From positions 1 through 5,633 of the forward strand of contig JAIDXA010000184.1 of the NCBI GenBank assembly GCA_029058705.1: a DNA stretch of 5,633 bases. Reading direction: 5' to 3'. Shown in pieces: positions 1 to 5,278 of the stretch; position 1 is the stretch's first letter, and every line of letters begins with the position of its first letter. Source of the stretch: Paramuribaculum sp. Its GTDB lineage: Bacteria > Bacteroidota > Bacteroidia > Bacteroidales > Muribaculaceae. The position numbers and the translations under genes are program-made. Below the pieces are notes generated by a model that was not told the origin of the DNA, did not search any database, and was given only the letters and a program-made list of their open reading frames with translations.

Positions 1-35
1 TTCAGCAACAATCTCAAACATTTCACAAGTCTACG

Positions 36-70
36 AAATAAAAGATGCCGACTTATCGCAAGCCGGCATC
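36..70 (-). terminator. Rho-independent terminator of the 2743-110 gene pair
   Basis: An 11-bp stem is formed by 44-54 and 60-70 around a 5-nt loop (55-59). Read on the minus strand, the only imperfection is a G:U wobble. The stem is followed on that strand by UUUUAUUU (43-36), as expected for an intrinsic terminator. It starts about 40 nt after the stop codon of the cysteine-cluster gene (110-112), so it most likely ends the transcript of that gene and the WG-repeat gene. On the plus strand the stem is not followed by a T-run, so a one-directional function is more likely. Confidence 0.85.
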
Positions 71-109
71 CTCGGATTAGCAGTTATTACATAACCAAAA
101 TAAATTCGT

Positions 110-1138
110 TTACCAGACGCTGTTTATTTCAACTTCCGATGATTCTTTTCCTTTTCCGTTGCAACGGCGGCACACACCGGGATTGGATGCGCATTTGTTG
201 CATTCCGAAGGATCGAGGAATCCGACGCCGTCGCAGTGCGGGCATACACCGGCGCCGTCGCAGCTGCCGCATGTGTGGGTAATTGTGTCGGTTGATCCTC
301 CTAAGAGAGTTCCAAGCATGGCCATGCCCATGTCGCCTGAGCCGCCTCCGAAATCTCCCATGAGATCCGAAATCCCGCTTTGCAGCACTCTCTGGTGATC
401 CAGATTTATACGGCTGTTGTCTACGGTCACAATTTCGTCAGCCATTACAGGATCTTTAAGGGAGAAATCGACAAGTGAAATGCCGAATTTGAACGGATTG
501 ACGTTCTGGAGATTTGTGTTCATGCCGATTCCACACCATTGATAGGGCACGGCAAATCTGATGTCGCCCGTGAAATTTGCTGAAGTGACGTCTATTGCGA
601 ATATTGCAGAGCATTTTCCAAGATTGTCACGCATCAGGTTGTTGTCGCTCGATAACGGTTCGATTATGCAGAAAATACGCTTTCCCGCGCAGTCAGGGAT
701 AGCTACTGAGACGCTGCCTTTGAGGCATGCTCCGGTGTTGTCGAGCATTATGTTGCGGTCTATTCTGAAAATCATCTCGTTAAGACCCATGTTGTCTATT
801 TCGAGATTTCGGATCATGCCGTTGCCTATCGGCGCGGGTTTTCCCGCTGTGCGTCTTGTTGTTGTGCTGAATTGTGTAGCTGTTGCGCTGTTTTGTTGTA
901 TTGTCGAGGCCGGCAAGGGTTCTGAGGAGGATGTAGACGTGTTTTCTTCACTCCCGAGAATGCCCGAAGTGGCATTGTTCAGAATCTGTTTACCTTGGTT
1001 TTCCAGATCTTTTTTTGCTTCTTTCAAAGCGCTTTTACCGGCTTTCTTAAGTTCTTTCCAAATACTGGCATCAGCTGGGGCCGGAGTTACGATTATAATG
1101 GATAAAAATACTAAAAGATGGTTTATCAAGTGTTTCAT
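110..1138 (-). CDS. Exported protein with C-terminal DnaJ-like CxxCxGxG zinc-binding cluster
   Basis: This is a 342-residue protein of unknown function. Residues 1-24 form a signal peptide (hydrophobic core LLVFLSIIIV, likely cut after ADA) with no lipobox cysteine, so a periplasmic or exported location is predicted. Residues 26-55 form a lysine-rich amphipathic helix beginning IWKELKKAGKSALKEAKK, closely related to the start of the upstream WG-repeat protein. Residues 56-100 are a Ser/Thr-rich linker. Residues 101-245 look like a beta-rich domain with five cysteines (138, 150, 157, 176, 202) that I cannot assign to a family. A Gly/Met-rich linker (261-282) leads to four CxxC pairs: C290/C293, C299/C302, C313/C316 and C323/C326. 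Three of them read CxxCxGxG (CGSCDGAG, CPHCDGVG, CRRCNGKG), the DnaJ zinc-finger signature, but the spacers are shorter than in DnaJ and there is no J domain. The ATG lies 12 bp after the upstream stop, with purine-rich AAAGAGA just before it, consistent with co-transcription. Zinc binding is inferred. Confidence 0.88.
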   Translation of the reverse strand: MKHLINHLLVFLSIIIVTPAPADASIWKELKKAGKSALKEAKKDLENQGKQILNNATSGILGSEENTSTSSSEPLPASTIQQNSATATQFSTTTRRTAGKPAPIGNGMIRNLEIDNMGLNEMIFRIDRNIMLDNTGACLKGSVSVAIPDCAGKRIFCIIEPLSSDNNLMRDNLGKCSAIFAIDVTSANFTGDIRFAVPYQWCGIGMNTNLQNVNPFKFGISLVDFSLKDPVMADEIVTVDNSRINLDHQRVLQSGISDLMGDFGGGSGDMGMAMLGTLLGGSTDTITHTCGSCDGAGVCPHCDGVGFLDPSECNKCASNPGVCRRCNGKGKESSEVEINSVW

Positions 1139-1150
1139 TTCAGTCTCTTT

Positions 1151-2743
1151 TTAGAATTCATTTTTTTCGAATTTAATAGTGAAATTGAAATTTTCGTCAA
1201 CATAGCCGTGTTCTCCCTGATAGCTGTAACGGCTATAGCCATTGACATAGGGGTTGCAAAGGGTGTTTTTGTTTTGCAGATCCATAGTAGTGGGATTGAG
1301 CCAATAGACGCAGCGGCTTGTTGAGTTTTCACCAAAATATATTAGTTTGTTGTCTGAAAAGATAAGATGGTCTCCTTTGTGACTTATGTTGGGATCCGGA
1401 ATGCGTCCCCAGGCGAGTCTGTCCATATTTTCGTCGAGCAACACATAAATAGAGGCTCCAATGCCCGTATATTCCAGTTCTGCGATGGCGCGGCCATTGA
1501 CAAATGGAGTGATATAACAGATCGCGCCTTCTTTTGCTCCTCTACCATAAGGGCCTTGCTTCTTGTTGCCATTTTTGTCGATCAGATAGATTGCGCCGTC
1601 GCGAGCTGTTACTCTTGCATAGCCGGAGTTGAAATCTGACGGTCGGTTACTGAAAGATGCGGGAATCAGTTCGCGGCCCGATTTGTCAATGAACCCCCAT
1701 TTCCCTTTTGTGCCCGACCCTGCATCCGGAACAAGAAACATTGCCATACCGTCATGGAAATCCCCGACATAGGCATATTTGGGGGTGATTGCCATCGCGC
1801 CTGACTGATTTCTGAATCCCCAGACAAGTTTTCCCGACTGAGGATCTTTTGCCATGACAGCGGTAAGGCCTTCGCTTTCTTCCCGCATGATGGCAGCAAG
1901 GTCTGTTGTGGATGAAATCGACGAGCTTAGCTCAACTGATAGATTATCGAATATGAAATCACCGTTTGTGTTGATATATTTAAGAGTGAACGGACCGGTA
2001 AACTCGGTTTTGCCGATCACTACAGCGGCTACACCGTTGACAAAATACGGCGAGCTCCCTAAGGCATCGATAGTTTTGATATCTTTTCCTGCTTTATCGC
2101 GGATTACGATTGCTTTTTTTCCGTTGATTGAAGTCTTTTCCAACGTCCTGCCGTTGCAGAATCGTGGCATCAGCTTGTGGTTCTGTTCAGTAATATAAGA
2201 ATCGAATAACTTCTCTCCGCGGTTGTTGATATAGAAGCAATTCCCTTTTCCTGCATTGATATATGCAATTCCTTCGTAGAAGTCTCCGAATTCGGGTGTG
2301 TCATCAAATGTGAGATGAACCGTAGTGGAGGTCTGGTTGGGAGAGTGGAAACAACCGCGGATATTGGTGAAATCAGCTCCGGCTGTCGAAGGGTGTAGGT
2401 GTTCGACCTCTTTAGGCGCGTTAAGCTCAGCCGAATCTGGAATGTAATTCAGCTGCTTGGCACTTACTTTCTTGTTGTCCGTTGAGATGTAATTGGTTCC
2501 GGATGCGGCATTTCCTGATTTAGAGTTGCCTACCGAGCGGCCCATATTGTCACTGCTTGAGGCTTCATCGCTTCCGCTCCAATTGCCAAGAGCCTCTTTC
2601 CCTTTAGATTTTAAAGCCTCTTTCTGGGTCTTTAAGGCTTCTTTTCCCGCTTTTTTCAAATCTTTCAGAATACCAGCCTCGATAGACGCCGGTGTGGCAG
2701 ACGCAAACAGAACCCCCACCAGTAAGATACGCGTTAACTTCAT
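1151..2743 (-). CDS. Secreted WG-repeat protein with lysine-rich N-terminal helix
   Basis: This is a 530-residue exported protein. The signal peptide covers residues 1-23 (ILLVGVLFASATPA, likely cut after IEA). Residues 25-54 form a lysine-rich helix with KEAL repeated three times (LKKAGKEALKTQKEALKSKG), followed by a Ser/Gly/Asn-rich linker to about residue 90. The rest resembles tandem WG repeats, in which beta-hairpins carry a WGFID-G core after a G-A-v strand. The clearest units are VWGFRNQSG (308-315) and KWGFIDKSGRELIP (348-361). Degenerate units lie near 155-183 (YINNRGEKLF), 233-266 (YINTNGDFIFD), 372-395 (YLIDKNGNKK), 415-442 and 498-525 (HGYVDENFNF). WG-repeat proteins are common in Bacteroidetes and are generally considered binding scaffolds; no catalytic motif is visible. 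The ATG at 2743 is chosen because the signal peptide starts there; no Shine-Dalgarno sequence is evident, which is usual in this phylum. The gene is the first of a pair with the cysteine-cluster gene. Confidence 0.92.
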   Translation of the reverse strand: MKLTRILLVGVLFASATPASIEAGILKDLKKAGKEALKTQKEALKSKGKEALGNWSGSDEASSSDNMGRSVGNSKSGNAASGTNYISTDNKKVSAKQLNYIPDSAELNAPKEVEHLHPSTAGADFTNIRGCFHSPNQTSTTVHLTFDDTPEFGDFYEGIAYINAGKGNCFYINNRGEKLFDSYITEQNHKLMPRFCNGRTLEKTSINGKKAIVIRDKAGKDIKTIDALGSSPYFVNGVAAVVIGKTEFTGPFTLKYINTNGDFIFDNLSVELSSSISSTTDLAAIMREESEGLTAVMAKDPQSGKLVWGFRNQSGAMAITPKYAYVGDFHDGMAMFLVPDAGSGTKGKWGFIDKSGRELIPASFSNRPSDFNSGYARVTARDGAIYLIDKNGNKKQGPYGRGAKEGAICYITPFVNGRAIAELEYTGIGASIYVLLDENMDRLAWGRIPDPNISHKGDHLIFSDNKLIYFGENSTSRCVYWLNPTTMDLQNKNTLCNPYVNGYSRYSYQGEHGYVDENFNFTIKFEKNEF

Positions 2744-2783
2744 ACGTGAATGATTTAAGATGATATTTAGATAAATGAAAAAT

Positions 2784-2802
2784 GTTTATCTTTGCAAAAT
2801 TT
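2784..2802 (-). promoter_or_regulatory. Possible -7 promoter element of the WG-repeat gene
   Basis: On the minus strand 2802-2795 reads AAATTTTG, one base from the Bacteroidetes -7 consensus TAnnTTTG, and it is followed by C-AAAG. It would give a leader of roughly 45 nt before the ATG at 2743. A 16-bp stretch here (2784-2799) matches 14 of 16 bases of a stretch at 5139-5154 in the other long intergenic region, in the same orientation. No TTG-type -33 element is found at the expected distance. The plus strand carries TATCTTTG (2787-2794), a perfect -7 match, so orientation is ambiguous, but no gene lies downstream on that strand. Confidence 0.3.
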
Positions 2803-2813
2803 TGAAACACAAC

Positions 2814-2836
2814 TTGTCTGTACTTGTTACAGGCAA
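2814..2836. repeat. Inverted repeat between two gene pairs, possible weak terminator
   Basis: The arms 2814-2822 and 2828-2836 (TTGTCTGTA and TACAGGCAA) surround a 5-nt loop. The stem has one imperfect pair: a G:U wobble in plus-strand RNA, a C-A mismatch in minus-strand RNA. It lies 40 nt after the stop of the repeat-protein gene (2876-2878) and upstream of the WG-repeat gene. On the minus strand it is followed by the moderately U-rich GUUGUGUUU, so it could be a weak terminator of the first gene pair or a binding site. The stem is AT-balanced and the U-run is poor, so the role is uncertain. Confidence 0.35.
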
Positions 2837-2875
2837 ATCAGATAAATGACGTTATAGTGGTCAGAGGGCTTCGCA

Positions 2876-3637
2876 TTAATGTATTTTGCGGATTGTGCGC
2901 AGTCCAGAGGGAGCGGTGACTATAAGAATCACGCTTCCATGAGTGCCGGCCAGTGGAACTGCCAGAGGGGAGTTGATATCTGTCCATGCTGTTTTTGATA
3001 TGGCTGCACCGCTTAGTGTAAACAACTCGACAATACAGCCGGATTCAATATTGCTGCCCGACAGTATGAGCCGGTCTCCGTGGCGCGTAGCGTCAAGAAT
3101 CATTTTCCAGCTTATTTCGTCAAAGCCGGACGCGTCTGATATTTCAAACGGAGCTTCAAAAATAGTGGCCCATCGTCCAAAGCTGTCGCATCCACGCAAT
3201 GTCATCGAGTGGAGTCCGGTTGTCAGATCATGTGTTGGGATAGAGAATGATATTTTATCCGGATTGTCAGTGGTGATCGGAATCGCTTTGCCTGTTCCCG
3301 GATCGGAGTCCACGTAGTATTCAATTCTGGATAGATCTGGGAATCCATCGCAGATATAGAGAGCGAGTGTGATTGTGGTCGACCAATTCTCCTGGTTGTC
3401 TTTCGCACGTACAGAAATCGTGTGGGCTCCTGTCGGGATGTCGTTGAGTGGCAGTTGAAACTGATTGTCGCCGAATATTCCTGAGAAGGTTATGCCGGAG
3501 GAGTCTATGCCATTGTCATCATCGATGAATATCTCGATGCTGATATTCCCGGTTGTTTGGGCATGCGCCGTTATCCGTGGAGTTATGGCAGCCGCCAGTA
3601 TAAGGACGCCTGGTAGAAAGCGGTTAACAACTGTCAT
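2876..3637 (-). CDS. Exported protein with two FIDxDxG repeats and T9SS-like C-terminal domain
   Basis: This is a 253-residue protein. The signal peptide is residues 1-26 (FLPGVLILAAAITP, likely cut after AHA). Two related beta-sandwich-like repeats follow: about 33-95 (IEIFIDDDNGID, then LNDIPTGAHTISVRAKDNQENWS) and about 104-166 (IEYYVDSDPGTG, then HDLTTGLHSMTLRGCDSFGRWA). They share the pattern IExxxDxDxG ... L/D-x-x-TG-x-H-x-x-x-x-R-x-x-D-x-x-x-x-W, a repeat I know from Bacteroidetes surface proteins. Residues 180-253 (GDRLILSGSNIESGCIVELF, then LSG, a Gly turn, VILIVT and RTIRKIH at the end) resemble a type A sorting domain of the type IX secretion system, which would carry the protein across the outer membrane. 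That assignment is inferred from pattern only. Its ATG overlaps the stop of the beta-helix gene (ATGA), so translation is probably coupled. Confidence 0.88.
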   Translation of the reverse strand: MTVVNRFLPGVLILAAAITPRITAHAQTTGNISIEIFIDDDNGIDSSGITFSGIFGDNQFQLPLNDIPTGAHTISVRAKDNQENWSTTITLALYICDGFPDLSRIEYYVDSDPGTGKAIPITTDNPDKISFSIPTHDLTTGLHSMTLRGCDSFGRWATIFEAPFEISDASGFDEISWKMILDATRHGDRLILSGSNIESGCIVELFTLSGAAISKTAWTDINSPLAVPLAGTHGSVILIVTAPSGLRTIRKIH

Positions 3638-4584
3638 TTTGCTTTGCCGATTTTAATGGTTATGTTTAGATTCTCGCCTTTGGCGACCGATTCAGGCATT
3701 ATTATATTCTTAATCACCGGACCGGTAGGTAAGCCACTTAATATGTATGGGTCATCTCCTGAAAATGCTCCTTTGGTAGTGGTCAGGGTGATGTCGATAT
3801 CTTTTATTTCCCTGTCGTTGCTGTAGAACAACGACAGCTCCGAGTAAGGTGAAGATGAAGAATAGTCACAGAACAGGTTGTCGGCGAAAGAGCAGCCCGT
3901 GTTGGTTGATCCATTTTTTATGGTGGGGCTGATATTGTTTTCTATTACACAGTTGGATAGGTTTATGCAGGCTGTTCCATATCTGGGCACTATCGTATTC
4001 CGACTTATCGTGGCATAGCTCAGGTTGCTGAGGCAAGCGTTTGTTCCACAGAAGAATAAATTGTTGGTTATTTGGAAATATGTCGCTGCCTTGCTGTAGG
4101 AATCTCCCTGGATTCCGCTGAATATGAAGTTCTGATGGATCACACAGTTGGAAATAGCCGATTCTGAATAGGAGTAATGGGTTGAGCAATAAATTGCTGT
4201 GACATGGCAACGGGTCACTGTGATTTTGTCGTTTTTGAGATATATGCTTCCGTCTACGTGCAGCCCCGTAAGAGTCGCTCCTTCAGCGGTAACTGTCACT
4301 TCGTCGAATTTCGCTTCAAGTGTGCCTTCGGCGGATGTTCCTTCAAGGTCAAGAAAATATCCCGGGCCTTTCACTGTGACCTTTTTGCTGACGGTTATTT
4401 TGCCATAGCTCGTATTTGAACCGTCAACGACAATTACATCTCCGTCGCTGGCCGCTGAAAGGGCTTCGTTGAAAGTGGTGTACTGTGCGCCTGATCCGGT
4501 TGTATTGTTGACGCGAAAGGTTGCTGCGCTTATTGATGCTTGTGCGATAAGCGCGATAAAAAACGGGATGAACAGCTTTTTCAT
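3634..4584 (-). CDS. Secreted right-handed beta-helix (pectate-lyase-fold) protein
   Basis: This is a 316-residue protein. The signal peptide is residues 1-20 (LFIPFFIALIAQASISA, cut before ATFRVNN). The N-terminal cap region has the pattern RVNNTTGSGAQYTTFNEALS, then AASDGDVIVVDGS, YGKITVSKKVTVKGPGYFLD (61-80), typical of Bacteroidetes proteins with parallel beta-helix folds. Residues 95-220 form irregular helix coils in which an I-x-N/R-x-x-V/I strand recurs (TVTRCHVTA, AISNCVIHQN, ITNNLFFCG, ISRNTIVP, LSNCVIENNIS). The C-terminal tail DDPYILSGLPTGPVIKNI ... GENLNITIKIG looks like a conserved end of this family. No pectate or polysaccharide lyase catalytic residues can be assigned, so binding or structural roles are as likely as enzyme activity. 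The protein lacks a sorting domain of its own; the next gene, overlapping by 4 bp, carries one. The gene is preceded by an unusually long region without genes. Confidence 0.9.
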   Translation of the reverse strand: MKKLFIPFFIALIAQASISAATFRVNNTTGSGAQYTTFNEALSAASDGDVIVVDGSNTSYGKITVSKKVTVKGPGYFLDLEGTSAEGTLEAKFDEVTVTAEGATLTGLHVDGSIYLKNDKITVTRCHVTAIYCSTHYSYSESAISNCVIHQNFIFSGIQGDSYSKAATYFQITNNLFFCGTNACLSNLSYATISRNTIVPRYGTACINLSNCVIENNISPTIKNGSTNTGCSFADNLFCDYSSSSPYSELSLFYSNDREIKDIDITLTTTKGAFSGDDPYILSGLPTGPVIKNIIMPESVAKGENLNITIKIGKAK

Positions 4585-4842
4585 TGTCAGATAATGAGTT
4601 GGTTTGCGTAAGTCTTATTTTTATTCTAAATGATTGAGCCCTGTGGTTCTGAATGCGTTTTATTGTAGCCTGACTGCTTCGCGGAAGGGTGTGGGGACGC
4701 GATACCGAAAAACACCGGATCTGTCAGGATGCCTCAGGAAGCAGTTGTTGATTTCTGAAATGCAGATTGATTGCCGATAGGCGTGAAACGCATGTGTTTA
4801 GAGTGGAGTGACTCCCGTTTACCCCGGATGAATAAATAGAAA
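4585..4842. other. Non-coding stretch upstream of the beta-helix gene
   Basis: No convincing gene is present on either strand. The part nearest the ATG (4585-4640) is AT-rich without a clear ribosome binding site. The part at 4669-4744 holds perfect complementary blocks: CCTGAC 4669-4674 with GTCAGG 4723-4728, GGTGT 4688-4692 with ACACC 4712-4716, and CTGCTTC 4674-4680 with GAAGCAG 4738-4744. The first and third cross each other, as in a pseudoknot or two mutually exclusive folds. A short palindrome, GGAGTGACTCC, lies at 4805-4815. No TAnnTTTG-type promoter was found on the minus strand here, so the beta-helix gene may be transcribed from further upstream with a long leader. Confidence 0.5.
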
Positions 4843-5083
4843 GCGTGGGAATCTTACTTTTGCCCGTTCCACCTCTTGAGGCCTTCGCATTGCCCATCAT
4901 CAGAGAACGGACAACGCAGAACCCACGCAAATATGAACTATATGACCGTCCGGCGGCGTGCTCACGCACACCTCCGGCGGATGGTGTTCATATCCAAGTG
5001 GCGTTTCCCGTTGCCTCATTCTTGCCGATGATTAGAAGTTGCGAAGTTCCAAGAGGACAAGAATCAAGCGCGAATAAACGCAT
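4843..5083. repeat. Large imperfect palindrome with alternative hairpin folds
   Basis: The sequence from about 4843 to 4960 resembles the reverse complement of about 4965 to 5083, with its centre near 4963. Paired blocks in order towards the centre are: CCTCTTG 4872-4878 with 5050-5056, CTTCGCA 4883-4889 with 5040-5046, ATCATC 4896-4901 with 5027-5032, CAACG 4912-4916 with 5009-5013, ATATGAAC 4931-4938 with 4986-4993, and an 8-bp stem with one G:U pair, 4945-4952 with 4978-4985. Competing local stems also exist: GCGTGGG 4843-4849 with 4922-4928, CCGTTC 4864-4869 with 4905-4910, and ATTCTTG 5018-5024 with 5058-5064. It can therefore form one long hairpin or three adjacent ones. GAATAAA occurs directly at 4830-4836 and 5072-5078, flanking most of it. 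A 31-codon ORF on the minus strand (5083-4988) covers one arm. It could be a small non-autonomous element, an intergenic repeat family or a structured RNA; no transposase is present. Confidence 0.6.
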
Positions 5084-5103
5084 TTCTTAAAAAAGTCTTA
5101 TTT

Positions 5104-5128
5104 CCCGCCCGCAATTCCCGAAGGCGGG
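5104..5128. repeat. GC-rich hairpin
   Basis: CCCGCC at 5104-5109 pairs perfectly with GGCGGG at 5123-5128 across a 13-nt loop. On the minus strand the stem is followed by AAATAAGAC and then six T residues (5097-5092), so it could act as a poorly spaced terminator or an attenuator just upstream of the palindrome. The distance from stem to T-run is longer than in a normal intrinsic terminator, so this role is weakly supported. Confidence 0.4.
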
Positions 5129-5138
5129 TCCTGCGATC

Positions 5139-5157
5139 GTTAAACTTTGCAAAACTA
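5139..5157 (-). promoter_or_regulatory. Candidate Bacteroidetes -7 promoter element firing towards the palindrome and the beta-helix gene
   Basis: On the minus strand 5157-5150 reads TAGTTTTG, a perfect match to the TAnnTTTG -7 consensus of Bacteroidetes, followed by C. Transcription would start near 5143 and run through the GC hairpin and the palindrome towards the beta-helix gene, about 560 nt away. It is the only perfect minus-strand match I found in the gene-free region. It lies 50-60 nt beyond the peptidase terminator, a sensible place for the next promoter. No TTG-type -33 element sits at the usual 19-21 nt; the upstream DNA is an A/T-run region instead. Confidence 0.45.
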
Positions 5158-5210
5158 CGAAAAATATTTCAGAAAAATGTCATTCTGTCGAAAAAATCTG
5201 TTTATGGATA

Positions 5211-5248
5211 GAAAAAGCGGATCCGGCGTCTGTTGCGCCGGATCCGCT
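5211..5248 (-). terminator. Rho-independent terminator of the M13 peptidase gene
   Basis: A perfect 13-bp stem is formed by 5216-5228 and 5236-5248 (containing GGATCCGG-type GC-rich sequence) around a 7-nt loop, 5229-5235. On the minus strand it is followed by a U-run (5216-5212). It begins about 30 nt after the peptidase stop codon at 5279-5281, the expected place for the end of that transcript. It separates the peptidase from the downstream two-gene units. Confidence 0.88.
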
Positions 5249-5278
5249 GTGGGTCAGTCGGTTGGATTCAGATGGGGA

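Noticed and set aside
561..1154. Plus-strand ORF of 197 codons
   Set aside because: It lies fully antisense to the cysteine-cluster gene, whose signal peptide and CxxCxGxG motifs are clearly real; the plus-strand product has no recognisable domain.
1854..2198. Plus-strand ORF of 114 codons
   Set aside because: It is antisense to the WG-repeat region of the 530-residue protein, with no motif or start signal of its own.
2787..2794. Plus-strand promoter TATCTTTG giving an antisense transcript over the repeat-protein gene
   Set aside because: It is a perfect -7 match but has no -33 partner and no plus-strand gene; an 8-bp degenerate motif is easily found by chance in AT-rich DNA.
3866..4210. 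Minus-strand ORF of 114 codons in another frame
   Set aside because: It is an out-of-frame reading inside the beta-helix gene, whose frame has a signal peptide and a recognisable fold pattern.
4669..4744. Cobalamin-type riboswitch suggested by GTCAGGATGCCT-like sequence on the plus strand
   Set aside because: The conserved core blocks of that riboswitch are missing and the segment is on the wrong strand for the downstream gene.
4843..5083. Known housekeeping RNAs (6S RNA, tmRNA, RNase P RNA, SRP RNA) or tRNA
   Set aside because: The long-hairpin shape recalls 6S RNA, but I could not find diagnostic conserved sequences for any of these, nor a tRNA T-loop or acceptor pattern.
4724..5090. Two 81-codon ORFs, one on each strand, in the gene-free region
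   Set aside because: Both run through the palindrome, have no domain or credible translation start (one needs GTG), and their apparent length is explained by the GC-rich repeat structure.
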